A stretch of DNA of 58,865 nucleotides from Cyanobacteria bacterium UBA7753. GTDB taxonomy: Bacteria; Cyanobacteriota; Vampirovibrionia; Gastranaerophilales; Gastranaerophilaceae. The position numbers were made by a program, and so were the translations under genes. The stretch spans positions 1-58,865 of the forward strand of contig DLEF01000066.1 of NCBI GenBank assembly GCA_002481545.1, given 5' to 3'. Shown one piece after another: positions 41,739 to 50,930 of the stretch (position 1 is the stretch's first letter; every line of letters starts with the position of its first letter). Under the pieces are notes generated by a model, which saw only the letters and a program-made list of their open reading frames with translations, was not told the DNA's origin and ran no database searches.

Positions 41739-43301
41739 TTATTTCTTTTTCGATTTATCAGCCAATTCACTGTCTATTCTCAAGAAAACAGGGTGAATAT
41801 CGGCTTTGTCGATTAAGTGACCGACTTTTATGTTATCGCTCTTTATATCTTGTAATTTTGTGGATTTAAGGTCATATGACAACTGTTTTGCCATATCTTG
41901 AGCAATATTAGGACAATACGGATAAATAAGCGATGAAATTACACACATTACATCAAGAACGGTTGTTAATACCTGTCCGCATTTGTCCATCTCTCCGTTT
42001 TTAGCGAGAGCCCAAGGCTCTGAATCCGTTACATATTTGTTAGCCTCATCGACAAGTAACATAATCTTTTGTGCTGCCTCTTGAACTTCGTAATAATCAA
42101 AGTGATGCATAACATCTTTTACTGTCTCTATGGCTTTGTTTTTGAGAGGAGAATCAATCTTAAATTCAGGTTTAACATCCCCGTCAAAATATTTAACCAG
42201 CATTGATAACGTTCTGTTCAGCAGGTTGCCCATAGAGTTTGCAAGATGAGCGTTTACCTTTTCTTTGAAATCCTTGTCCGAATAATTCCCGTCTTTTCCG
42301 CAAGGTGCAGCCGTTGCCATATAATATCTCATAGCATCAGGCTTATCCAAATGGAAATGTTCAAGCAATGTCGTAGGTGAAATTACATTGCCTAAAGATT
42401 TAGACATCTTTGTTTCGTCTATCGTAATCCAACCGTGAGCGAGTATTTGTTGAGGCAGAGGCAATCCGAGTGCCATTAGAATACCTGTCCAATAAATACT
42501 GTGGAATTTCAAAATATCTTTTCCGATTACGTGAAGATTAACAGGCCATAACTGTTTAAATTGGTCTGTTTGTTCGTCTACGTCGTAGCCGATAGCTGTA
42601 ATGTAGTTTGACAGTGCATCAATCCATACATAAATCCCTTGGTCGGGATCGTCTAATACGTCAATAGACCATGAAACATTAGATTTAGCACGGGAAACAG
42701 AAATATCTTCAATATTTTCCAACTGGTGTAATACTTCGTTTTTCCTGAATGCAGGTACGATAAAATCAGGATGCGTATTTATATGATTTGCGATAGCTTC
42801 TTTGTATTTAGTAAGCTTGAAGAAATAGTTTTCTTCTGATACAACTTCAGGTTTTTTGAGGTGATCGGGACATAAACCGTCTTCCGTTAAGTCCTTTTCA
42901 CTCAAAAATGCTTCGCAGCCGCTGCAATACAATCCTGTATATTTGTTTTTATAAATATCGCCTTGTTCCATCAGTTTTTTAAATATATGTTGAACGACTC
43001 TTACGTGTTGTTCGTCCGTTGTTCTGATGAATTTTGAATAGTCAAAATCTAGTGCTTTCCACGCGTCTTTGAACATCTGCGAGTTTTCGTCGCACATTTG
43101 TTTAGGAGTTATTCCTTTAGATGCAGCGGTTTTTTGGATTTTTATACCGTGTTCATCCGTTCCCGTTAGCATAAATGTGTTATCGCATCTTTGTGTAAAG
43201 TGTCTGTATATTACGTCAGCCAATATCTTTTCATAGGCGTGACCGATATGCGGAGCCCCGTTTACATAATCTATCGCAGTTGTTTCATAAAACTTTTCCA
43301 T
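41739..43301 (-). CDS. metG: Methionyl-tRNA synthetase
   Basis: 520 aa. Class I synthetase: HIGH at residues 18-21 (GAPHIGHAYEKIL), KMSKS in DETKMSKSLGN (near 300), and the Cys-rich zinc knuckle YCSGCEAFLSEKDL...LCPDH. It lacks the C-terminal tRNA-binding dimer domain, as in shorter bacterial forms. No leader element is seen. It is followed by an unrelated AT-rich gap. Confidence 0.96.
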   Translation of the reverse strand: MEKFYETTAIDYVNGAPHIGHAYEKILADVIYRHFTQRCDNTFMLTGTDEHGIKIQKTAASKGITPKQMCDENSQMFKDAWKALDFDYSKFIRTTDEQHVRVVQHIFKKLMEQGDIYKNKYTGLYCSGCEAFLSEKDLTEDGLCPDHLKKPEVVSEENYFFKLTKYKEAIANHINTHPDFIVPAFRKNEVLHQLENIEDISVSRAKSNVSWSIDVLDDPDQGIYVWIDALSNYITAIGYDVDEQTDQFKQLWPVNLHVIGKDILKFHSIYWTGILMALGLPLPQQILAHGWITIDETKMSKSLGNVISPTTLLEHFHLDKPDAMRYYMATAAPCGKDGNYSDKDFKEKVNAHLANSMGNLLNRTLSMLVKYFDGDVKPEFKIDSPLKNKAIETVKDVMHHFDYYEVQEAAQKIMLLVDEANKYVTDSEPWALAKNGEMDKCGQVLTTVLDVMCVISSLIYPYCPNIAQDMAKQLSYDLKSTKLQDIKSDNIKVGHLIDKADIHPVFLRIDSELADKSKKK

Positions 43302-43387
43302 ATATTTTGACCTCTCTTATTGGTTATATTTTATCACAAAATAATAAATTATAGTTATGTTATACTTAAAACAAAGGAATGTATATT

Positions 43388-43951
43388 ATGAGAGAGATAG
43401 AAAAATTAGAAGCGGGTTTGGAATATAACTTTTTTGATGAAGAAGTCGCGGCACGTAAAGAAAGAGCCGCTGTTTTATGTGAAAAGTTTAATGCAATCCC
43501 TTCAAATGATTTTGAAAAACAAGAGGCAACAATAAAAGAGCTGTTTGGCTCAACGGGAAAACACGTATACGTACAATCTCGTTTCAATTGTGATTGCGGG
43601 AAAAATATCCACGTGGGCGAGGATTTCGTATCAAATTATAATGTTACTATTTTGGATATTGCTCCTGTCAATATTGGCGATTATGTAATGATTGGCCCTA
43701 ATACGATGATTACGACTGTCGGTCATCCTATTTCTCCGAAAGGAAGAAGACAGCATTTAGGCAAATGTAAACCCGTAAATATCGGAAATGACGTTTGGAT
43801 AGGCGGAAATGTTGTAATTTTGCCGGGGGTAACCATTGGTAATAATGTTGTAATAGGTGCAAGTGCCGTTGTGACTAAAGATGTTCCAGATAACTGTGTT
43901 ATGGCGGGAGTCCCTGCAAAGAAGATTAAAGACATTGAAAACGATTTGTAA
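43388..43951 (+). CDS. Sugar O-acetyltransferase, hexapeptide-repeat family (Maa-like)
   Basis: 187 aa from the ATG at 43388, with AAGGA 9 nt upstream (the ATG at 43379 abuts it). N-terminal maltose-acetyltransferase domain (EKLEAGLEYNFFDEEVAARK), left-handed beta-helix, catalytic-type His in TTVGHPISPKGRR, and the ending VMAGVPAKKIKDI. It transfers acetyl from acetyl-CoA to a sugar hydroxyl. Divergent from metG. Confidence 0.9.
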   Translation: MREIEKLEAGLEYNFFDEEVAARKERAAVLCEKFNAIPSNDFEKQEATIKELFGSTGKHVYVQSRFNCDCGKNIHVGEDFVSNYNVTILDIAPVNIGDYVMIGPNTMITTVGHPISPKGRRQHLGKCKPVNIGNDVWIGGNVVILPGVTIGNNVVIGASAVVTKDVPDNCVMAGVPAKKIKDIENDL

Positions 43952-43968
43952 TATGATAATCCGGAAGT

Positions 43969-43994
43969 GTCATACTGAATTTATTTCAGTATCT
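43969..43994 (+). repeat. Palindromic repeat family R1, half copy
   Basis: GTCATACTGAATTTATTTCA then GTATCT, one hairpin only, between two convergent genes. Confidence 0.65.
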
Positions 43995-44004
43995 TTCAGA
44001 TGTA

Positions 44005-44475
44005 TTATTTATGATAGGTTTCGTGCTTTAAGATTTTGAAGGCTCTGTATATTTGTTCAATCAGGATTAGCCTTGTGAATTGGTGCAGAAATGTCATCTT
44101 AGACAGGCTCATCTTGAAATTTGCACGGGCGGAAACGATAGGCGACAGACCGCAAGAAGAGCCTATCACAAACACAAGTTGTGATGTTCCGTCATTCATA
44201 ATATCATCTATTTTTGCCGCAAAATCTTCCGAGGATAGTTGTTTGCCTAATATTTCAAGTGTTATAACGTAATCTGACGGTTTTATTAGAGATAAAATCT
44301 TTTGTCCTTCTTCCTCCAAAATCTTATCGGTCAGATGTTCGTCTTTTATCTCTATCGGTTGAAGTTCGACTATTTCAAACGGAGTATACGGAGTTAATCT
44401 TTTTTCAAACTCTGCTATTCCTTCTTTTAAGAATTTTTCTTTAAGTTTTCCGAGTGCTATTATTTTAATTTTCAT
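44005..44475 (-). CDS. rlmH: 23S rRNA (pseudouridine1915-N3)-methyltransferase
   Basis: 156 aa. SPOUT methyltransferase that methylates pseudouridine 1915 using SAM. KIIALGKLKEKFLKEGIAEF, FVIGSSCGLS (knot region) and the closing LILIEQIYRAFKILKHETYHK signature. It overlaps the mscS-type gene by 11 nt, same strand. Confidence 0.95.
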   Translation of the reverse strand: MKIKIIALGKLKEKFLKEGIAEFEKRLTPYTPFEIVELQPIEIKDEHLTDKILEEEGQKILSLIKPSDYVITLEILGKQLSSEDFAAKIDDIMNDGTSQLVFVIGSSCGLSPIVSARANFKMSLSKMTFLHQFTRLILIEQIYRAFKILKHETYHK

Positions 44476-45325
44476 CGTTTCTCACATAGACGGTTCTTGA
44501 AGGGAATGCGAAGTTGATGCCTTCTTCTCTGAATCTTTTAAGGACTTCTTTATATATTCTGTCTTTTATATTTAAAAATTCCATCCAATAGTTTGTATTG
44601 GTATCGGCTATAAGCTGTAAAGTAATAGCATTTTCTCCAAGCTCTGATACAAGGGTTTTGTGCCCCGGCTGTATCTCGTTATCTTTTTCACAGATATCAT
44701 TTAGAATATCCAGTCCGCGTTGGATTTTATCATCAGGTGTATCGTATTCGATGCCAAAGGTTTCAATGAGTTTGAAATATTCCGCATCGCTTCTGTTCTG
44801 GACAACGGTGTCTGCCGTGATGTTGTTAGGAATTGTGACCAATGTATTGTTTATGGTTCTTATCTTTGTTGAGCGGAAATTCATCCCTTCCACAACCCCT
44901 TCTACATCGTTGATTATGACATAATCTCCGGTTTTGTAGACTTTGTCGATCATAATGGATATAGAACCTAAGATACTTGATATCATCTCTTTTGCCGCAA
45001 AACCTATCGCCAAACCTGTTATCCCTAAACCTGTCATAACCGAGGTTAAAGAGTATCCGCGGCATTGCATAAACGAGCCTAAAATGCACAGAGCTACTAT
45101 GACTTTTATTATTTTTGCGGTGATTATAAGAAGGTGATACAGTGAATTGTCTTCCGTTGAACTTGTTATTTTATCTCTCATCTTCTGAACGAACTTATCA
45201 ATCAAAATGAATAATATCGCAAGTACTGCAATGTGTGCCAACAATTGCACTATCAAATCCATGTTGCTCATAAAGAATCTTTCAATATGTTCCAACATTT
45301 TTACAAACAATTCCATTTCGCCCAT
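44465..45325 (-). CDS. Small-conductance mechanosensitive channel (MscS family)
   Basis: 286 aa. TM1 (about 25-42), TM2 (60-83) and the pore helix TM3 (about 88-120, SVMTGLGITGLAIGFAAKEMISSILGS), then the beta domain FKTGDYVIINDVEGVVEGM and a C-terminal domain. It relieves osmotic pressure in the inner membrane. RBS AGGGGG lies 5 nt before the ATG. It heads a two-gene unit with rlmH. Confidence 0.92.
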   Translation of the reverse strand: MGEMELFVKMLEHIERFFMSNMDLIVQLLAHIAVLAILFILIDKFVQKMRDKITSSTEDNSLYHLLIITAKIIKVIVALCILGSFMQCRGYSLTSVMTGLGITGLAIGFAAKEMISSILGSISIMIDKVYKTGDYVIINDVEGVVEGMNFRSTKIRTINNTLVTIPNNITADTVVQNRSDAEYFKLIETFGIEYDTPDDKIQRGLDILNDICEKDNEIQPGHKTLVSELGENAITLQLIADTNTNYWMEFLNIKDRIYKEVLKRFREEGINFAFPSRTVYVRNDEN

Positions 45326-45717
45326 ATAATCCCCCTAATGTCTGTTGTTCTATTAAAACATAATAATGGAGTTATTGCAAAGGTTTTGAGTTATTATTGC
45401 AAGTTCTTATTATATTCTTGGATAAATATTTAATCGTTTCTTCGGCAGAGTCCAAGTCGGGGCGGATTTTACTCTTGGTTTGTAAGGACAAACCCTCACT
45501 CCGAATTTCTGATTTTCGACTCAGTCATAAATCGAAATTCTACCTCTCTCCCAAAGGTAGAGAGGTTCGGCTACGCCGATTCTTCGTGCCTTAGATTGTA
45601 GGTCGGCATTACTATGCCGACAAAATTAAAGATGAGTTGTCGGATTGGTAAATCCGACCTACTTACTCGCTTACCGAGTTAGCCTGCTTACGCAGTCGTC
45701 ACTCGTCCGGAATTTCG
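45326..45717. other. Intergenic repeat cluster
   Basis: No gene. R2 copy 3 at 45598-45664, then a CACTCG..GGAATTTCGCT stretch similar to the insert end near 23230-23265. Upstream is an imperfect GGTTCGGCTACGCCGATTC hairpin and CTCTCCCAAAGGTAGAGAGG stem of the R3 type. Confidence 0.7.
45598..45664 (+). repeat. Palindromic repeat family R2, copy 3
   Basis: GTAGGTCGGCAT-TACT-ATGCCGAC, then TTGTCGGATTGGTAAATCCG, ACCTAC. It is the uninterrupted form of 23107-23284. Confidence 0.85.
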
Positions 45718-48696
45718 CTACGAGAACAATTTGAATGTTCTTTCAACGTTATCTTTAGCAACGGTTTTCAATGTTTCCATTTCTTCTTTGATTGCGTTTC
45801 TTTCGGTTTCCATTGCTGCTAAGTCTGTATCATATTTTCTGTCTTTAAGATCGATACGTTTCATATCAGCTTCGTATTTTGCTTCTGCTTTCTTGAGGTT
45901 CTTTTCGTTGTCAGCTTCTCGGAAATATGTGTTTGTAGCAACGCTTGTTTCGATATACTTAGGAGCATTTTCAGATTTGTCTTTGTTCGGTTGAACGAGA
46001 ATTGCCATACCTGAATTAATGATGTTAGTTAACCAATCAGTGCTCTTATCCATTCCTTCATCGTTTTCGTCGCCTACAATAATGTAGCCTTGTTTCTTGA
46101 TGTTGTATTCATTGATTAATTCTTTTGTTCTTTGTGCATCGTAATCGATTACATAATCTGTTCTGTAGGTTGGTTTTGTACCGTATTGTTGATTTGGAGT
46201 TTCTGCATTGCTGTTGTAAGTGATGTTGTATTTTGTTATGTCAGTGATGTAATCAGGCAATTCAGAGATTTTGTTGTTTGATTGAACTGCGTTGATGATA
46301 GTTGTTAAATCACTGCTTGACTTAGAAGTTGCTAAGTCGTTGATGTGTGCGAGATATGCCAAATCTGTTTCGTTACCTGTTGAATAGTTGTTCAAGAAAG
46401 TATCGATTTGAGATTCAGAAACAGCTTCGTTCTTCAATAATTTTTGAGCTGCCATAATATTAGCTTTGATAGTTGCTTTGTTAGGAACTTGCAATTGACC
46501 TTCTGAATTAGGGTTGTAAGTGATGTTGCAAGAACCGTTAACAGTTTGTTTTACATTAGGAAGAACTTTGCCTGCGTAGTAGCTTGCAGTATTGTTGTTA
46601 GTGCCTGCGTTGATATCTGTCATAAGAGCTCTTGCGATAGCGTTGCAAGCGTTGTTGTTGATACCGATGCAAATGCTTTCATTTAAATGGTAAAGTTTAG
46701 AAAGCCCTGCGTCATCAGTGCCAAAGCTGTTTAAGTAAGCTTTGATTTTGTTTTCTAATTGAGTTTTGTCTGCTGAGCTTGTATTTTGAGGGTCATAAAG
46801 GTTAGCGGCAACAAGAGCTCCTTCAATGTTAGAAACCAAGCTGTCTGTTGTAGGAACTGCATAAGTATCGTTTTTAAGATCGCTAATAGCGAAATCTTTG
46901 TCATTACCGTGGTCTGAGAAAGAAGGAGGATTAACTGTGATGCTGTTTGTTCTGTTTGTTGTACCAGTTGCAATTGAACCGTTAGCAGAAGCACCTGAGT
47001 TAGAGCCTGTTACATTTGCTACAGAGCCGTTACCGGTAGTGTTAGCATAGCAATTTGTTGCATTGATTGTTCCTGCAGCTGCGAAATCAAACAAATATTC
47101 ATATTCAGGTTTATTCGCACAATCAACGGTTCCGTTAAAATTACAATTTTTAAGGGTTAATGTACGACCAGTTGAACTCCAATTACAGGAATAACCACAA
47201 GCAATTGTTTGTTTGGTTTTAACATCTACATCACAATCACAATTTTCCATTGTACCCTGTCCGAGTGCTACAAACCCTGCTATAACAGAAGCATAATCTT
47301 GACCTAATGACTTATTGTAACCGCTTGTAGAATCTGTCATAGTTCCTGATGCTTTACAATATGAAATTGTTACAGAAGTAGAATCTGAAAATCTGTCTAT
47401 TGCAGCAATAAATCCTGCAGAATCAGGGTTTGGGAAAGATACACTTCCGTCATTATTTAATGTAGAATAATCTGTTGCATTAGATTCGACAGTACAATCA
47501 GAAGAACAATTTTTAACTGTTGCTCCTGTATTTGTACTTATACAGCCTGCAAAGCCACCGACACGAGTTTTACCTGATACGGTAGTTCCTGAAACAGAAC
47601 AATTATCAACATCGCAAGTACCGATTTGACCAACTAAACCACCAACTTGGCTTAACCCATTAACCGTACTGTTTTTAACGGAGCAGTTTGAAATTTTACC
47701 GTCAGAAATACCGACTAAGCCACCAACGCACTGTCCATTTGAAGCACTTACAACTGTACTGGTTGCACTAACGGTACTATTTGAAACTTCGACATTTGAA
47801 ATTGTAGTTCCGTATACTCTGTTAGCTAAGATACCTGTTCCAAGTTGGTCAACAGAGCTAACGTTTGAACGATTTAATTTTACATTTGATATTGTTGCAT
47901 TGTTTGTAATACCGAATAAAGCATCCTTCAAACCTGTGATAGTATGACCGTTACCGTCAAAAGTACCTCTAAAATCTTTGATAGCTTTGTAATCAGAAAC
48001 TGAAGACATATCAATATAGTTTGTAAGGATAACTTTTACGCCTGTTGTGTTTCCGCCGTTGTTAGTGATTTCGGAAAGTCTTTTCAATTCTTCTGCGGAA
48101 GATACAGAGTAAGTTTTACCGCTCTGTAACAATTCAGCATCAGAGATGTGAGTTGTTGAGTTAGCTACAGGGTTAGAAACGGTGTAGAGCTTTGCTGCAG
48201 GTTGTGTTGCGGTCGGAGTCTTTACGAAATCAACACCGATAACGTTATCGGTATCAGTTTCCGTACCTGTTTGAACTTGAACAGGTTTCTTAGGAGCATT
48301 GTTATCTATCAAGTATTGTTCCAAAGTTCTTGTTTCGATAACAGAGTCCGAAGTAATACCTATGCTGTTTGCATAGTCTTTTGATAAGTAAATTGCGCCG
48401 GTTTGAGTATTTTGTAAGAAATATTGTTCACCTGAGGTTATGCCGTCGTAACCTGCAACTGAACCATTTTCGAGGGATGCAAGGGTAGCATCCAAAAAAG
48501 TAGTACTGCCATCGGCATTAAGGGATTTATATTGAATTTTTGTAGCATCAAGGGCATTTTCATATTCTTCATACACACGGGAAGATTCGTTAGCTAATTG
48601 AAGCTTTTGAGCTTCAAGCTTTTGGGCTTTATATTCAATTTGATGCATTCTGCCTGTGAGATGCAATAAACGAGCTTGAGAAGATGATAAACCCAT
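45718..48696 (-). CDS. GLUG-repeat, flagellin-like modular surface protein, copy C
   Basis: 992 aa, intact. Residues 1-55 form the conserved N-terminal helix (MGLSSSQARLLHLTGRMHQI). FRGTFDGNGHTITGL (about 245) opens the beta-helix. GLUG units follow at about 325-400 (VGGLVGISDGKISNC, VGGLVGQIGTCDVDNC, VGGFAGCI), then Cys-rich repeats (ISYCKASG, MENCDCD) to 560. A long Asn/Ser-rich region precedes the C-terminal coiled coil (about 925-992, KKAEAKYEADMKRID.., ending TFKLFS). Regulated by a sigma-28 promoter. No signal peptide. Surface or type III export is inferred. Confidence 0.88.
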   Translation of the reverse strand: MGLSSSQARLLHLTGRMHQIEYKAQKLEAQKLQLANESSRVYEEYENALDATKIQYKSLNADGSTTFLDATLASLENGSVAGYDGITSGEQYFLQNTQTGAIYLSKDYANSIGITSDSVIETRTLEQYLIDNNAPKKPVQVQTGTETDTDNVIGVDFVKTPTATQPAAKLYTVSNPVANSTTHISDAELLQSGKTYSVSSAEELKRLSEITNNGGNTTGVKVILTNYIDMSSVSDYKAIKDFRGTFDGNGHTITGLKDALFGITNNATISNVKLNRSNVSSVDQLGTGILANRVYGTTISNVEVSNSTVSATSTVVSASNGQCVGGLVGISDGKISNCSVKNSTVNGLSQVGGLVGQIGTCDVDNCSVSGTTVSGKTRVGGFAGCISTNTGATVKNCSSDCTVESNATDYSTLNNDGSVSFPNPDSAGFIAAIDRFSDSTSVTISYCKASGTMTDSTSGYNKSLGQDYASVIAGFVALGQGTMENCDCDVDVKTKQTIACGYSCNWSSTGRTLTLKNCNFNGTVDCANKPEYEYLFDFAAAGTINATNCYANTTGNGSVANVTGSNSGASANGSIATGTTNRTNSITVNPPSFSDHGNDKDFAISDLKNDTYAVPTTDSLVSNIEGALVAANLYDPQNTSSADKTQLENKIKAYLNSFGTDDAGLSKLYHLNESICIGINNNACNAIARALMTDINAGTNNNTASYYAGKVLPNVKQTVNGSCNITYNPNSEGQLQVPNKATIKANIMAAQKLLKNEAVSESQIDTFLNNYSTGNETDLAYLAHINDLATSKSSSDLTTIINAVQSNNKISELPDYITDITKYNITYNSNAETPNQQYGTKPTYRTDYVIDYDAQRTKELINEYNIKKQGYIIVGDENDEGMDKSTDWLTNIINSGMAILVQPNKDKSENAPKYIETSVATNTYFREADNEKNLKKAEAKYEADMKRIDLKDRKYDTDLAAMETERNAIKEEMETLKTVAKDNVERTFKLFS

Positions 48697-48733
48697 TTGT
48701 TGAATTCCCTTTTTTTAGTTTCCCTTACCCATG

Positions 48734-48760
48734 TTTACGGCATAATCTCTTAAAACTTTA
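48734..48760 (-). promoter_or_regulatory. sigma-28 (FliA-type) promoter of GLUG copy C
   Basis: Minus strand: TAAAGTTT (48753-48760), 11-bp spacer, GCCGTAAA (48734-48741). The ATG is 38 bp from the -10, shorter than in copies A and B, which have an extra leader segment. Confidence 0.88.
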
Positions 48761-48809
48761 ACAAATATAGAGATTTTGCGGTGAAATTGTTACAAAAGTT
48801 TACAAATGA

Positions 48810-48906
48810 GATACTAAGACAGTATGGCACTAAGTCACTAAGAAAGAGCAATGTGCAAAGTTAAAAGTGCAGAGTTGTAGGCATTTTTTATCAGCACTCT
48901 GCCGAA
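48810..48906 (+). repeat. 100-bp repeat R4 upstream of GLUG copy C
   Basis: GATACTAAGACAGTATGGC.., GCAAAGTTAAAAGTGCAGAG, TTGTAGGCATTTTTT, CTCTGCCGA. It matches the reverse complement of 23291-23391. Confidence 0.8.
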
Positions 48907-48978
48907 CTACAGGTGGGGAGTAATATTTATTTAATAATTGTTCTAAAAGACGTATAATCGACAATTTAAAATTTTATA

Positions 48979-49551
48979 TTACAATTCGTTATTGATAAAA
49001 TTACTAATATTCTTTTTAAATTCTTCAACAGTTCCGTTATTCTCTATTACAAAATCAGCTTTTTTTATTTTCTCTTCTTGCGGGAGTTGAGACGCCAGTC
49101 TCTTTTGAGCGTATTCTTTTGAATATCCGTTTCTTTTTATCAATCTTTCCAATCTTATATTATCGTCGGTATGAATAAATATTATTTTATCAAACACATC
49201 CTGCCAGCCGACCTCAAAAAGAAGCGGAACCGATACAAAAACAGCTTTTTTATCTTTGTATGTTTTGAACGCTGTCTCTATTTCCTGTTTTATCAAAGGA
49301 TGTATAAGATTTTCCAACTTCGTTTTTAAATCAGGATTATTGAATACGAGTTTCCCGAGTTTGTCTCTGGATAATCTTCCGTATTCAAATACGTCATAAT
49401 CTTTGAAAGCCTCCGCAATAACGGGGCTGTCTATCAATATATCGTGGGCGATTAAGTCTGAATCCATTACAACGAAATCATGTTTTTCCAGTTCTTTTTC
49501 CATAGTCGTTTTGCCGGAGGCAATGTTTCCCACGATTGCATATTTAATCAT
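48979..49551 (-). CDS. coaE: Dephospho-CoA kinase
   Basis: 190 aa. Last step of CoA synthesis. P-loop GNIASGKTT (8-16), DSDLIAHDIL, FVSVPLLFEVGW and the RLIKRNGYSKEYAQKRLASQ lid are visible. It overlaps the pseudouridine synthase gene by 8 nt; three genes form a minus-strand operon. Confidence 0.94.
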   Translation of the reverse strand: MIKYAIVGNIASGKTTMEKELEKHDFVVMDSDLIAHDILIDSPVIAEAFKDYDVFEYGRLSRDKLGKLVFNNPDLKTKLENLIHPLIKQEIETAFKTYKDKKAVFVSVPLLFEVGWQDVFDKIIFIHTDDNIRLERLIKRNGYSKEYAQKRLASQLPQEEKIKKADFVIENNGTVEEFKKNISNFINNEL

Positions 49552-50278
49552 TTTTATCTTTTTCCAATTTCTTTAAATATTGTCTTAATTCTTTTAATTG
49601 GGCAGGCTTTATCGGCTTTATTTGTCCGCGCTTTAGCCCTTCTATTGAGATATTTGCGTGTTGAATACGTTTTAGAGATATAACGGGGTGCCCTATATAT
49701 TCGCACATCTTTCTGATTTGTCTGTTCATTCCTTGATTTAAGACTATTCTTAGCATTGTTGATTTGTTGTCATATTCAATGACTTGGGCGTCAGCGTAAG
49801 CGATTTTTCCTTTTTCAATTTCAATCCCTTTATAGAAGGTTTCTAAATCGTTAGCATTGATTTTGCCTTCAACTGATACCGTATAAACCTTGTTTACCTT
49901 TATTGACGGATGAGTAAGCTGATTTATTAAATCGCCGTCGTTGGTCATAATAAGCAGTCCCGTGGATTCTCTGTCTAATCTGCCGACGGGCTTTAGTATA
50001 TGCAATTCCTTCGGAAGGATGTCATAAATTGTTTTTCTGCCCTTTTCATCATCGGCCGTCGTAATATATCCTGCCGGTTTATAGAATTTGTAATATTCTA
50101 ATTTCTTAGGACGAATAAGCACACGATTAACAAAGACTTTGTCTTTGTCACTTACTTGAAATCCAAGCTCAGTTACAACTTTTCCGTTAACATTTACAGC
50201 TCCGCTTTCAATAAGTTCATCGGCTTTGCGTCTTGAGCAAAGCCCCGTGGATGCAATGTATTTGTTTAAACGTTGCAT
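49544..50278 (-). CDS. rRNA pseudouridine synthase, RluB/RsuA family
   Basis: 244 aa. S4 RNA-binding domain at 1-60 (MQRLNKYIASTGLCSRRKADELIESGAVNVNG). The catalytic domain has GRLDRESTGLLIMTNDG with the Asp nucleophile (about 100) and the closing NRQIRKMCEYIGHPVISLKR. It converts U to pseudouridine in rRNA; RluB versus RluE/RsuA cannot be settled here. It overlaps the thioesterase by 13 nt. Confidence 0.92.
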   Translation of the reverse strand: MQRLNKYIASTGLCSRRKADELIESGAVNVNGKVVTELGFQVSDKDKVFVNRVLIRPKKLEYYKFYKPAGYITTADDEKGRKTIYDILPKELHILKPVGRLDRESTGLLIMTNDGDLINQLTHPSIKVNKVYTVSVEGKINANDLETFYKGIEIEKGKIAYADAQVIEYDNKSTMLRIVLNQGMNRQIRKMCEYIGHPVISLKRIQHANISIEGLKRGQIKPIKPAQLKELRQYLKKLEKDKND

Positions 50279-50682
50279 AAGGTGTCCTCTTGGAAAGTGT
50301 TTGCCAAAACTTCAGGAAGTCTTCTGTACAATTTACCTTCGCTGTTTACGGCTACGCAGGTAACGTCAGCTTCCGTATAAGTTTTGCCCGTTTCAGCGTT
50401 TGTGATTGTTTGGTGAAACGTTATTGATAACGGTGTTTTCTTTGAAATCGTTGTTGTAACCGTGTAATGTTCTTCAATCTTTGCGGAGGAGCGGTATCTG
50501 ATGTTTAAGGTTGTGACAGGGATGAGGACATCATGTTTTTTTAATGAAACCAAATCCAACCCGAGCTCGTCACAATAGAGAACTCTTCCCTTTTCCATCA
50601 TTCTTAAGTATGCTCCGTGCCAAACAACTCCGTAAGCATCCGTATCCGCATAATAAACTTTATCTGTGTATGTATTTTTCAT
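50266..50682 (-). CDS. Acyl-CoA thioesterase, hotdog fold (YbgC/FadM type)
   Basis: 138 aa. VYYADTDAYGVVWHGAYLRMMEKGR is the 4HBT motif with the catalytic Asp near 16 and the active-site helix. Hydrolyses acyl-CoA; substrate unknown. First gene of the unit leading to rlu and coaE. Confidence 0.88.
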   Translation of the reverse strand: MKNTYTDKVYYADTDAYGVVWHGAYLRMMEKGRVLYCDELGLDLVSLKKHDVLIPVTTLNIRYRSSAKIEEHYTVTTTISKKTPLSITFHQTITNAETGKTYTEADVTCVAVNSEGKLYRRLPEVLANTFQEDTLCNV

Positions 50683-50930
50683 AATGGTTTTATTTTAGCA
50701 TAAAAATAGTGTTCCGTCTAAAACAAGATAACAAAAGTAATAAAACGTAACTTGTCATTACGAGCAGAAAAAAGGCTTTTTCTGCGTGGTAATCCAGCCG
50801 TTTTTTCGTTACATATCAAATTAAAACATCCTTTTTATGCAACTATTTTAAATAATGTAACTAATTGTTTGTAGAAAATTCATGTTTATAATATGCTTAA
50901 CTTGTATAGTTAGAAAAGGGGAGAGAAATT

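Larger units (their letters stand above)
48697..48978. other. Intergenic region with sigma-28 promoter and R4 repeat
   Basis: No gene. It holds the promoter of copy C and, 50 bp upstream of its -35, the R4 repeat. A TTGTAAC word lies between them. Confidence 0.7.
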
